Below are positions 34,119 to 42,445 of a stretch of DNA of 64,000 nucleotides, piece by piece (the stretch's first letter is position 1; each line of letters begins with the position of its first letter). The translations under genes were made by a program, and so were the position numbers. The DNA lies in contig CAVTPG010000009.1 in assembly GCA_963736595.1 (NCBI GenBank), positions 62,001 through 126,000 on the forward strand, written 5' to 3'. This stretch comes from Parapontixanthobacter sp963736595. GTDB taxonomy: Bacteria > Pseudomonadota > Alphaproteobacteria > Sphingomonadales > Sphingomonadaceae. Below the pieces are notes generated by a model that saw nothing but the letters and a program-made list of their open reading frames with translations, did not search any database and was not told the origin of the DNA.

Positions 34119-34993
34119 ATTTCACCCAATGCGTTGTCCCCCGAACGTGCCGCCATGCCGCGCTGTTCAAGATCGAGCAAATGCGCCGTCACCGACATCT
34201 GCGCCGCCGGGATCAATCGCTCGTCCAGCGTCTTGTACATCACCGGAATAAACTCCGGAACGGCGCGCGGTGCTTCGTCCAGCAGGCGCAAAATCTGCTT
34301 TTCGCGCTGGCGGCGGTGGCCCATCATGCCGCGCACAAGCTGCTGTGGTTTTTCGACCGGAGCGCCGTGGGCCGGATAATAGACGCGATCCTCGCGCCGA
34401 TAAAGCGCATCCAAGCTGCGCATATAATCGCCCATGTCGCCATCGGGCGGCACGACGACGCTGGTGGACCAGCCCATAACGTGATCGCCGGTGAACATCG
34501 CGCCGCTTTCCTCCAGCGCAAAGCATAAATGATTGGAAGTATGGCCGGGGGTGTGGACGGCGCGCAAGGTCCAGCCGGTGCCGCTCATCGCTTCGCCATC
34601 GGACAACACGCGATCGGGCGCGTAGCTTCTGTCAAAAGGTGCATCGGCGCGCGGCCCCGCATCCATCAGCGCCAGCGGCGCGCAACCGACAATCGGCGCT
34701 CCGGTCGCTTCTGCCAGCGGAGCAGCGGCGGGCGAATGGTCGCGATGCGTATGCGTGCACATGATCGCGGTCAGCGTGCGGCCTTCTAGCGCATCGATTA
34801 GCGTCGCGATATGGCGCGGATCGTCGGGACCGGGATCGATCACTGCGACATCATTCTGCGCGCCGACAATGTAAGTCTGCGTGCCGGTGTAGGTATAGGG
34901 CGAGGGGTTGGGTGCCAGCACGCGCTGCACCAGCGGCTCGCATTGTTCGGTCAGGCCGGTGGGCCAGGGTTTGGGGGGCATTGCCATTGCCAT
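34100..34993 (-). CDS. MBL-fold metallo-hydrolase (LACTB2-like)
   Basis: A ~297-aa metallo-beta-lactamase fold protein. The zinc motif THTHRDHSPA is complete (HxHxDH), with further ligands in HTPGHTSNH, TGDHVMGW and AHGAPVE. A C-terminal winged-helix-like segment of the LACTB2/ribonuclease-like group follows (REKQILRLLDE). The start is uncertain: an in-frame GTG at 35014 and ATGs at 34993, 34987 and 34981 are all possible, and no strong ribosome-binding element decides. Substrate may be RNA or a small thioester/lactone. Confidence 0.87.
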   Translation of the reverse strand: MAMAMPPKPWPTGLTEQCEPLVQRVLAPNPSPYTYTGTQTYIVGAQNDVAVIDPGPDDPRHIATLIDALEGRTLTAIMCTHTHRDHSPAAAPLAEATGAPIVGCAPLALMDAGPRADAPFDRSYAPDRVLSDGEAMSGTGWTLRAVHTPGHTSNHLCFALEESGAMFTGDHVMGWSTSVVVPPDGDMGDYMRSLDALYRREDRVYYPAHGAPVEKPQQLVRGMMGHRRQREKQILRLLDEAPRAVPEFIPVMYKTLDERLIPAAQMSVTAHLLDLEQRGMAARSGDNALGEIWQTTS

Positions 34994-35075
34994 CGATATG
35001 GGGACGGGCCGCACATTTGTCGATACGCCACGGTGGCGGTTCCATTTTCGCGCAAGGTTGCGCTAAGCTGCGCAA

Positions 35076-36548
35076 ATGACGCAGCATATCCTTGTTCTCG
35101 ATGAAGGCACGACTTCGACCCGCGCCATCCTGTTCGATAAAACCGGCCATGCGCTGGACAGCGCGCAGGCGGAACTGACGCAATATTATCCGCAGCCCGG
35201 CTGGGTCGAACATGATGCAGGCGAGATCTGGGACAAGACGCTGGCTTGCGCGCGCAAAGTCGTGGAGCGGGCAGGCGGGGCGGACGCGATTGCGGGCATC
35301 GGGATCACCAATCAGCGCGAAACGGTTGTGGCATGGGACCGGGAAAGCGGCGAGCCATTGGCCCGTGCGATCGTGTGGCAGGACCGCAGAACGGCGAAAT
35401 TCTGCGCGCAGCTAAAAGATGCCGGACACGAAACGATGGTGCAAAGCCGAACCGGATTGCTGCTCGATCCGTATTTCTCCGGCACAAAAATGCGCTGGAT
35501 GCTGGATAATGAGCCAGCCGTGGCCGAAGCGGCACAGGCCGGGCGGCTGGCCTTCGGAACCATCGAAAGCTGGCTGGTCTTCAAGCTGACCGGCGGCACA
35601 TTTATCAGCGATGCCAGCAATGCTTCGCGCACGCTTCTGATGGCGCTGGATGGTGCTGGCTTCGATATTGAATTGTGCGAATTATTCGGTGTGCCACGCG
35701 AGGCGCTGGGCAAAGTGGTCGATTGCGCGGGCGATCTGGGGGCGACTTCGGCGGAGTGGTTCGGCAGTCCGATCCGCATTACCGGGATGGCGGGCGATCA
35801 ACAGGCGGCCACGATCGGGCAGGGATGCCTGACTGCTGGCGAGACCAAAGCGACATACGGCACGGGCGCATTCGTGTTGGCGAATAATGGCCGCGATGTG
35901 CCGCAATCCGCGCATCGCCTGCTTGGCACGGTGCTGTATCAGATTGGCGACGAGCGGGTGTACGCAGTCGAAGGCTCGGTGTTCGTTGCGGGCAGTCTGG
36001 TGCAATGGCTGCGCGATTCTTTGGGCGTGGTCGGGACGGCTGCGGAAACGGAGGAGCTGGCGCGCGGAATATCGGACAGCGGCGGCGTGGTGATCGTGCC
36101 GGCGATGTCAGGGCTGGGCGCACCGCATTGGAAGGCTGATGCGCGCGGATTGATCGCAGGCCTCAGCTTTTCCAGCGGTCGTGCGGAAATCGCCCGTGCG
36201 GCATTGGAAGCGATGGCGCATCAGACGCGCGATCTGGCGCGAGCCTTTGCAGCTGATGGCGCGAAATGGACCTCACTGAAAGTGGATGGCGGGATGAGCG
36301 CGAATGACTGGATGGCGCAGGACATCGCCAACATTCTGAATTTGCCGGTCGAGCGACCCGAGTTCGTTGAGACGACGGCGTTGGGAGCCGCGATGCTGGC
36401 TGGCGTCGGGGCTGGCCTGTATGACACGCTCAAATCGGCGGCGGAAAATATGCGCGGTGAGGTCGTCGAATTCGAGCCGGAGATGGACGATGACATCCGG
36501 CAAAAAAGACTGGCCGATTGGGACAAGGCGCTGGCCGCAATTTTGTGA
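35076..36548 (+). CDS. glpK: Glycerol kinase GlpK
   Basis: A 490-aa FGGY-family kinase that phosphorylates glycerol at the 3 position. The N-terminal phosphate-binding loop is DEGTTSTRAILFD. The glycerol-contacting segments ITNQRETVVAWD and WQDRRTAKFC, the FGGY signature SWLVFKLTGGTFISDASNASRT and the ATP-site segments GMAGDQQAATIGQ and KVDGGMSANDWMAQ are all present. Length is exactly typical (~500). No glpF, glpD or glpR is nearby, so it is solitary, divergent from the MBL gene and convergent with the DUF1465 gene. Confidence 0.95.
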   Translation: MTQHILVLDEGTTSTRAILFDKTGHALDSAQAELTQYYPQPGWVEHDAGEIWDKTLACARKVVERAGGADAIAGIGITNQRETVVAWDRESGEPLARAIVWQDRRTAKFCAQLKDAGHETMVQSRTGLLLDPYFSGTKMRWMLDNEPAVAEAAQAGRLAFGTIESWLVFKLTGGTFISDASNASRTLLMALDGAGFDIELCELFGVPREALGKVVDCAGDLGATSAEWFGSPIRITGMAGDQQAATIGQGCLTAGETKATYGTGAFVLANNGRDVPQSAHRLLGTVLYQIGDERVYAVEGSVFVAGSLVQWLRDSLGVVGTAAETEELARGISDSGGVVIVPAMSGLGAPHWKADARGLIAGLSFSSGRAEIARAALEAMAHQTRDLARAFAADGAKWTSLKVDGGMSANDWMAQDIANILNLPVERPEFVETTALGAAMLAGVGAGLYDTLKSAAENMRGEVVEFEPEMDDDIRQKRLADWDKALAAIL

Positions 36549-36660
36549 GCGGGTTCGCCACCGGATTGTAGCGGTTTTCGCGCGTTTGTGGCGCGCTCGA
36601 CATCCTTGTGGGCCGGTTAGGTGCCTTTGTGGACGTTTTTTGAAATGCCCCGCGACTTAC

Positions 36661-36699
36661 CCGGAAATTGCCGAAAATTGCCGGAAATTGCCGGAAAAC
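36661..36699. repeat. Tandem 10-bp repeat, about four copies
   Basis: Four consecutive decamers based on CCGGAAATTG (copy two has one change, copy four diverges in its last bases) end 7 bases before the stop of the DUF1465 gene. They lie in the 157-base convergent spacer after glpK. The rest of the spacer holds nothing I can name. The period equals one helical turn, and the array could be a polymorphic short tandem repeat. Confidence 0.6.
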
Positions 36700-36705
36700 T
36701 AGGCT

Positions 36706-37200
36706 TTAGCGCTTGAACGCTGCCGCCAGTTTCCCTTGCAAATCGCCGATGCTGCCCTGATCGTTTGCGGCGGTTTCGCGCAAGCGATTGGCTTCCAGAC
36801 GAGTGATCTGCGCGTGCATCTGCTCCGAGCGGGCAATCAATTCACGCGTCGAAAAGCTAAGCAAATCAAGCTGTTGCGGGTCAGGTGCGCGGTCGCTCGG
36901 CAACAAACCAAAGGCGTTCAATTGCTTGGCCGATAATTCGCCTGCGAAAAAGGCTCTCTGGTTCAGCAACCAAGCCAGCATATGCATGATGCGCGTGGTG
37001 GTCCGCAAAGCCTCGACCGACAGCGCCATCTCGGCTCCGTCTTTCAGGTCTATCGCATTGTTTTTGTTGCTGTCATGGAAGATGTCGCGCGCTTCATCGG
37101 CCAGCATCAAGGCCTCGCTGTAAAGCGTCTCGACGACCTTGTGATTGAGCGTCTCACGCTGCATGTTGGATATGGCGGAAAGTGTTTGTTGGTTCTGCAT
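36706..37200 (-). CDS. DUF1465 family protein (RcdA-like)
   Basis: A 164-aa, mainly helical protein of the DUF1465 family, which includes Caulobacter RcdA, an adaptor for ClpXP proteolysis of the cell-cycle regulator CtrA. Matching features are VETLYSEALMLADEAR, the conserved EALRTTTRIMHMLAWLLNQRAF helix and a C-terminal coiled-coil (RSEQMHAQITRLEANRLRE). An internal ATG at 37164 is an alternative start. A block of palindromes lies 76-102 bases upstream. The RcdA function is inferred from family membership. Confidence 0.83.
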   Translation of the reverse strand: MQNQQTLSAISNMQRETLNHKVVETLYSEALMLADEARDIFHDSNKNNAIDLKDGAEMALSVEALRTTTRIMHMLAWLLNQRAFFAGELSAKQLNAFGLLPSDRAPDPQQLDLLSFSTRELIARSEQMHAQITRLEANRLRETAANDQGSIGDLQGKLAAAFKR

Positions 37201-37275
37201 AATGATTGCGCGTTAGGCCGCAGATGCGCAAAAAGCGAATTATGAAGTCGATATTAAGGATGAATTTTGGTGACC

Positions 37276-37302
37276 GTATCGTATTGATACAAAAGCGCTT
37301 TT
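37276..37302. promoter_or_regulatory. Adjacent palindromes upstream of the DUF1465 gene
   Basis: GTATC-GTATT-GATAC (37276-37290) is directly followed by the perfect palindrome AAAAGCGCTTTT (37291-37302). They lie between the DUF465 gene (ends 37313, minus strand) and the DUF1465 start (37200). They could be an operator for DUF1465 or part of a terminator for DUF465; no clear T-run favours the latter. Confidence 0.4.
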
Positions 37303-37312
37303 ATTAAGCAAA

Positions 37313-37522
37313 TCAGGCAATGATGTCGGGCAACAGCGTATCTTCCACTGCCGAAATCTGATCCTTCAGCCCAAGTTTCCGCTTCTTCAGGCGCGCGATC
37401 TGCAACTGATCGACATAACCGCGTTCACGTCCCGCTTCAGTCAGCGCGGCAATGGCTGCGTCAAGATCGCGATGCTCGGATTGCAATGTATTCAAGCGTT
37501 TGCGCAGTTCCTGCTCTGTCAC
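37313..37522 (-). CDS. DUF465 (YdcH-like) small protein
   Basis: A 69-aa coiled-coil protein of the DUF465/YdcH family (LNTLQSEHRDLDAAIAAL ... QIARLKKRKLGLKDQISA). These short proteins are common in alphaproteobacteria and have no agreed function. It is transcribed away from a second DUF465 gene at 37764, with 241 bases between the two starts. That spacer contains no further gene or named element that I can see. Confidence 0.85.
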   Translation of the reverse strand: MTEQELRKRLNTLQSEHRDLDAAIAALTEAGRERGYVDQLQIARLKKRKLGLKDQISAVEDTLLPDIIA

Positions 37523-37763
37523 TTTGCTTCACACCTTTGCTGCAAAAATTGCGCGGATTTTGGCCCGATCAGCGCTCTACGCGCCTCCGAATCAAGCACT
37601 CTTTTCAAGTCATCGCACAAGTGACAGCGATTGTCGCTTCGCGAATAATCAGCCCTTCGCAAATGGCCGGAATTGTGGTTTGTTAGGCTTGCTTGCGACT
37701 CGCAATGGGCGTTTTTTCGCCAGAAACCTGCCGCAAGCCGATGAAACAGATCAGGAGAGCCAG

Positions 37764-37919
37764 ATGCTATCGTCCCATGTCAGTGCCTTGAACAGCAAAC
37801 ACGCCGGACTGGAAGAAAAGCTGGCGCATGAGCAGGCCCGGCCTGCCCCTGACGATACGACGATCAAAAAGCTGAAACGCGCGAAGTTGAAAATCAAGGA
37901 AGAACTGGCGCGGCTTTAA
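37764..37919 (+). CDS. DUF465 (YdcH-like) small protein
   Basis: A 51-aa DUF465 protein (LSSHVSALNSKHAGLEEKL ... IKKLKRAKLKIKEELARL), highly charged and helical. The start at ATG 37764 is supported by AGGAGA 7 bases upstream; the longer upstream frame is not family-like. It forms a head-to-head pair with the other DUF465 gene. Function unknown. Confidence 0.85.
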   Translation: MLSSHVSALNSKHAGLEEKLAHEQARPAPDDTTIKKLKRAKLKIKEELARL

Positions 37920-38015
37920 CGCCTGCTTTTTGTCCGACCAGACCTTCGCTGATCACGCAAAGATTAAGCCGATAGGCTTTGGCAATGACGCCGGTTTGCT
38001 GCTAGTGTTACAGCC

Positions 38016-40286
38016 ATGACAGCAGCCGCTTCCGCACGTTCGATCCTGACCGGTATGCACGAGATTATGGCCTCGCGGATGCACGCGCAGGGTAAGCTGG
38101 ATCGTGTGTCCGAGCTAGTCGGTGAAAGCCTCGATAGCGAAGTTTGTTCGATTTATTTGCTGCGCGAAGGGCAGCTTGAATTGTTCGCGACCAAGGGCCT
38201 TAATCAAAGCGCGGTTCACGTTACCCGCATGGGGATCGGTGAGGGGCTGACCGGCACCATCGCTGAAAAAGTCGCGATGCTGAATTTGGCGGAAGCGCGC
38301 GCCCATCCCGACTTTCAATATCGCCCCGAAACCGGCGAGGAAAAATTCCACTCGTTCGCGGGCGTGCCGATCGTCTATCGCGAGCGCGCCGTGGGCGTGT
38401 TGTGCGTGCAGCACGTCGATCCGCGCCGCTATGAAGAAGTCGAGATCGAGGCGTTGCAAACGACCGCAATGGTCCTCTCCGAATTGATTGCGCACAATGA
38501 ACTGATCGATGAGGAAGAGGCGCTGGCGCTGGGCCAATACGGCACCGATCCCGAAATTGTCGAGGGTCTGACGCTCGTCAAAGGTCTGGCCGTGGGCCAT
38601 GTCGTCTTTCATCAGCCGCGCGTGGAAATCGATCAGGTGGTGGCGGATGACACTGAGGCCGAGCGGCAGCGTGTGTATCGCGCTTTCGACCGGATGCGCG
38701 AGCAGATCGACGCAATGGCGGTGCAGGTGGAATTTGGCTCTGGCGGCGAACATGAAGAGGTTTTGGAAACCTACAAAATGTTCGCTTATGACGAAGGCTG
38801 GTCGCGCCGGATCAACGAGGCGATCGACAGTGGCCTGACGGCAGAGGCCGCCATCGAGCGAGTCCAGCAGCGCACCCGGATGCGGATGCGCGAGATTGAC
38901 GATCCGCTGCTTGCCGACCGGATGCACGATCTGGAAGACCTGTCCAACCGTTTGCTGCGGATCGTGTCGGGGCAGCTTGGCACGGCGGCATCGCAGGGTT
39001 TGCGGCGTGATTCCATCCTGGTGGCGCGCAATCTGGGTCCGGCAGAATTGCTGGAATATGATCGGCGGCGCTTGAAGGGCGTGGTGTTGGAAGAAGGGTC
39101 GCTGACTTCGCACGTTGTGATCGTGGCGCGCGCGATGGGCATACCTGTGCTGGGCCGGGTCGGAGGTTTGCGCGGCCGTGTACGCGATGGCGCGGAACTG
39201 CTGCTCGATGCCGATCAGGGCGTGGTTACGCTGCGCCCGAGCGCGTCGATGGTCGATGTGTTCGAGGCCCGCTCTGCCAAGAGCCGCGAAAAGCGCGCCG
39301 CCTACGCCGAATTGCGCGATGTGGAGCCGTTTACCCGCTGCGGAACGCGCATTATGGTGATGATGAATGCGGGTCTGCGCGACGATATGTCGGCCCTGCA
39401 ATTAAGCGGCGCGGATGGCGTCGGTCTGTTCCGCACCGAGTTTCAGTTTCTGGTATCTGCAACCTTGCCACAGCGCGAGCGCCAGACGCGGCTGTATCGC
39501 GATGTGCTGGACATTGCTGCGGGCAAGCCGGTCATTTTCCGCACGCTGGACATTGGCGGCGATAAATCGGTTCCGTATTTGCGTACGGCAAGCGAGGCGC
39601 GGGAAGAAAATCCGGCGCTGGGCTGGCGCGCATTGCGGCTGGCACTCGATCGCGAAGGTTTGATGAAAGTTCAGGCGCGCGCCTTGCTGGAAGCGGCTGC
39701 GGGCAGCGAGTTGAATGTCATGTTTCCAATGGTCAGCGAACCATGGGAATTCGATGCCGCCCGCGAGGTGTTCGAGGCGCAATTGGCATTCCTGCGCGCA
39801 CATAAAAAGCTGGTCCCGGACGCGATCAATTACGGCGCGATGCTGGAAGTTCCGGCGCTGGCCGAAGTGCTGGACGAGCTTGCGCCGAAGCTGTCATTCC
39901 TGTCGATCGGCACGAATGATTTGACGCAATTTCTGTTCGCGGCAGACCGGGCCGATCCGCGCCTGGCCAGCCGCTATGACTGGCTCAGCCCCGCAATCCT
40001 GCGCTTTTTGCAGCGCATTGTCGGCTCGCTGGTCGGCCATAATGTCAAGCTCAGCGTATGTGGGGAAATGGGCGGGCGGCGTTTGGAAGCACTCGCGTTG
40101 CTCGGCCTTGGCATTACCCGCCTGTCGATCACGCCGGCAGCGGTCGGGCCGATCAAGGAACTGGTGCGCAAGGTCGATCTCAATGAGCTAAAGCCGGTCA
40201 TGCAAAGCTGGCTTGCATCGCCGCCCGACAATATGCGCGAGGCGCTTTCGGCGTGGGCCAATGAGCGGGAAATCGACATCGATTAG
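38016..40286 (+). CDS. ptsP: PEP-protein phosphotransferase PtsP (nitrogen PTS enzyme I)
   Basis: A 756-aa EI-Ntr. A GAF domain (about 10-150, FHSFAGVPIVYRERAVGVLCVQ) senses an effector, probably glutamine or 2-oxoglutarate in relatives. The PEP-utiliser N-domain follows from about 170. The phospho-accepting His is in SLTSHVVIVARAMGIP. The C-terminal PEP-binding barrel has DGVGLFRTEFQFL, FRTLDIGGDK, SIGTNDLTQF and the Cys-containing CGEMGG. Phosphate flows from PEP to NPr (PtsO) and PtsN; neither is in the window. Start ATG 38016 fits the family length. Confidence 0.93.
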   Translation: MTAAASARSILTGMHEIMASRMHAQGKLDRVSELVGESLDSEVCSIYLLREGQLELFATKGLNQSAVHVTRMGIGEGLTGTIAEKVAMLNLAEARAHPDFQYRPETGEEKFHSFAGVPIVYRERAVGVLCVQHVDPRRYEEVEIEALQTTAMVLSELIAHNELIDEEEALALGQYGTDPEIVEGLTLVKGLAVGHVVFHQPRVEIDQVVADDTEAERQRVYRAFDRMREQIDAMAVQVEFGSGGEHEEVLETYKMFAYDEGWSRRINEAIDSGLTAEAAIERVQQRTRMRMREIDDPLLADRMHDLEDLSNRLLRIVSGQLGTAASQGLRRDSILVARNLGPAELLEYDRRRLKGVVLEEGSLTSHVVIVARAMGIPVLGRVGGLRGRVRDGAELLLDADQGVVTLRPSASMVDVFEARSAKSREKRAAYAELRDVEPFTRCGTRIMVMMNAGLRDDMSALQLSGADGVGLFRTEFQFLVSATLPQRERQTRLYRDVLDIAAGKPVIFRTLDIGGDKSVPYLRTASEAREENPALGWRALRLALDREGLMKVQARALLEAAAGSELNVMFPMVSEPWEFDAAREVFEAQLAFLRAHKKLVPDAINYGAMLEVPALAEVLDELAPKLSFLSIGTNDLTQFLFAADRADPRLASRYDWLSPAILRFLQRIVGSLVGHNVKLSVCGEMGGRRLEALALLGLGITRLSITPAAVGPIKELVRKVDLNELKPVMQSWLASPPDNMREALSAWANEREIDID

Positions 40287-40418
40287 AGCGATATCATCTG
40301 CGCCGAAACTCGGCACGGATCGGCGAAATATCGCGGTAAATCTCATAAGCACGCTTGACACGTTTGCCGCGCGCGCTCTTTGTCGAATGAACAACAAAAT
40401 GCGGGTGTGCGAAGCAAT

Positions 40419-41288
40419 ATGATGGCCGATACGACTGACGAAATTAACGACCTGGGCGAAGGCGAAGTGCTGCACGATGACGCCGTGGTGCAACCGGTCG
40501 GCGTCGGCCAGACATTAAGTGATGCGCGCCGTGAAGCAGGCCTCGATCTGGCGCAAGTTTCGGCGGAAACGCGCATTCCCGAACGGCATTTGCTGGCCAT
40601 CGAGAACGGCGATTTCGGAGCGCTCCCCGCACGCACTTATGCTGTCGGTTTCTCGCGCACTTACGCCAAGATGCTGGGCCTCGACGATAAAGAAATTAGC
40701 GAGCGCGTTCGGCAGGAATTGGGCGCGAGTGGCGGCGATAATACCGAACATCTGGCCAAGTTTGAGCCGGGCGATCCGGCGCGTGTGCCTTCGCGCGGAC
40801 TGGCATGGTTCGGCGTTATTGCGGCGCTTCTGCTGCTCGGCGGGATCTACGCGTTCTACAACACGTATTTCGCGCCCGGCATGGGACCAGCCCCGCTGGA
40901 AGATGACGCCCAACTCGTCGAGGCCGAGGAGACCGACCCGGCTGCTGTTCCCGATGCCGCCGATGGTGTCGATCCGACGGGCGAGGTGGTTTTCACCGCA
41001 CTGGAAGACGGCATCTGGGTCAAGTTTTACGATGCGGCGGGCGAACGCTTATATGAAGCGCAAATGGCCAAAGACGAACGTTACGTGGTCCCGGCTGACG
41101 CCGAAGGGCCGCAAATCTGGACCGGGCGACCCGATGCATTTGGCATTACCGTTGGCGGTCAGGCGATCCCCAAACTGGCGGAAGAGGATTTCGTGATGAA
41201 GGATCAGCCAATCACCGCACAGGCTTTGCTGGCGCGCGAGGATGAAGTTTCGACTGAACAGGCGGGCGACGCGGCGAATGCGACTTGA
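40419..41288 (+). CDS. RodZ-like protein: HTH (XRE-type) domain, one TM, C-terminal DUF4115
   Basis: About 289 aa. After an acidic start, a helix-turn-helix of the HTH_25 type (GQTLSDARREAGLDLAQVSAETRIPERHLL, then YAVGFSRTYAKMLGLD) is followed by one transmembrane segment (AWFGVIAALLLLGGIYAFY) and a periplasmic beta-rich DUF4115-like domain (IWVKFYDAAGERLYEAQM). This is the RodZ arrangement, tied to MreB and cell shape. A TTG at 40380 also opens the frame, but TTGACA at 40355-40360 is a likely -35 element, which would put transcription near 40390 and favours ATG 40419 or 40422. Confidence 0.8.
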   Translation: MMADTTDEINDLGEGEVLHDDAVVQPVGVGQTLSDARREAGLDLAQVSAETRIPERHLLAIENGDFGALPARTYAVGFSRTYAKMLGLDDKEISERVRQELGASGGDNTEHLAKFEPGDPARVPSRGLAWFGVIAALLLLGGIYAFYNTYFAPGMGPAPLEDDAQLVEAEETDPAAVPDAADGVDPTGEVVFTALEDGIWVKFYDAAGERLYEAQMAKDERYVVPADAEGPQIWTGRPDAFGITVGGQAIPKLAEEDFVMKDQPITAQALLAREDEVSTEQAGDAANAT

Positions 41289-41427
41289 GCGGAATCTGTT
41301 TGCGGCGACACGCTGCGATTTATGGACAGCCATTGGACATTCAGGCAATGCGCCTTACGCATGAATTTTAGCAATGCGCCGGGCCTGATCGGGCGTGCGG
41401 CGTAACGGTATGGACGGAGTTTCGGCG

Positions 41428-42354
41428 ATGGGTTTGCGATACGGATTAACGGGGATGCGGACAATAATCGGCAGCGTGCTGGCTGGCGCTTTGCTGGCCA
41501 CATCGGCGCCGGTCTTGGCGCAGGAAGACGGCGAAGCTCGTTTGCGCAAAGTCGAGCAGGAAGTCCGCGCCTTGCAACGCCGCGTCTTTCCGGGCGGGGA
41601 CGGGCGATTTTTCGAGCCTGAATTGACGCAAGGCCAGCAACCCACCGCGCAGCCCAGCATCGCGCGTCCGTCGACCAGTGCGCTGACCGATGTATTGGCG
41701 CGGCTGAATGCGATGGAACGGCAATTGCAGCGCCTCACTGCGCAAACCGAAACGAACGACAATATGATGCGGCTCTTGTCGGAGCGGGTCGAGGCACTGG
41801 AAAGCGCCACCGCTGCGCCGGTCATGCCGGAATTGCCGCGTGAAGGTGCGATCGATATCGGGCTTGCGCCTGCTGCGACCACTCCCGCCACCATTGCTGC
41901 ACCGGTCGGCCCAACGGCGGAGCGCGTGGCGGCCGTCCAAGCCATCGTCAAACCGTCCACTGACGATGCCGCCGACGATGAATATGTTTACGGGTTCCGC
42001 TTGTGGGAAGCCGGATTTTATCCTGAAGCACAGCAGCAATTGACGCAATTTGTCGAAGCCAATCCGCGTCACAGCCGCGCCACGTTCGGCCGCAATTTGC
42101 TGGGCCGCGCTTATCTGGATGGCGGAAAACCGCGCGATGCCGCATCCTGGTTCGTTGAAAACTACAATGCCGACAAGCAAGCCGCGCGAGCTGGCGACAG
42201 CCTGTTGTTTCTGGCCGAAGCGATGATCGCCATCGAGGACACCGACCGCGCGTGTATCGCTCTGGCAGAGTTCAGCGAAACCTATCCGGCGCTGGCGGTT
42301 GGCCGCTTAGCAAGCCGTTACAACGACTACCGCTCGAAAGTTCGTTGCAATTGA
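41428..42354 (+). CDS. CpoB/YbgF-like periplasmic tetratricopeptide protein
   Basis: About 308 aa with a Sec signal peptide ending at APVLAQ, an N-terminal coiled-coil (EARLRKVEQEVRALQRRV; later LTDVLARLNAMERQLQRLTAQ), a Pro/Ala-rich linker and C-terminal TPR repeats (YVYGFRLWEAGFYPEAQQQLTQFVEANP). This layout matches CpoB, which links cell-envelope constriction to the Tol-Pal system, but the C-terminal repeats are shorter than usual. ATG 41428 has GGAG 9 bases upstream; GTG 41395 and ATG 41455 are alternatives. No tol-pal genes are adjacent. Confidence 0.75.
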   Translation: MGLRYGLTGMRTIIGSVLAGALLATSAPVLAQEDGEARLRKVEQEVRALQRRVFPGGDGRFFEPELTQGQQPTAQPSIARPSTSALTDVLARLNAMERQLQRLTAQTETNDNMMRLLSERVEALESATAAPVMPELPREGAIDIGLAPAATTPATIAAPVGPTAERVAAVQAIVKPSTDDAADDEYVYGFRLWEAGFYPEAQQQLTQFVEANPRHSRATFGRNLLGRAYLDGGKPRDAASWFVENYNADKQAARAGDSLLFLAEAMIAIEDTDRACIALAEFSETYPALAVGRLASRYNDYRSKVRCN

Positions 42355-42445
42355 TAGGCCGGTCGACCCTCAACTAGTTCAGCGGTTTACTGACGATCTG
42401 CGCGCAATTTGGCCGCAGCACGACACAAACAACGCGCGTTTAGGC

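Noticed and set aside
36661..36699. CRISPR array
   Set aside because: The repeat is only 10 bp, contiguous with no spacers, and there are no cas genes.
38115..39401. 428-codon minus-strand open frame
   Set aside because: It is a shadow of ptsP with no recognisable domain.
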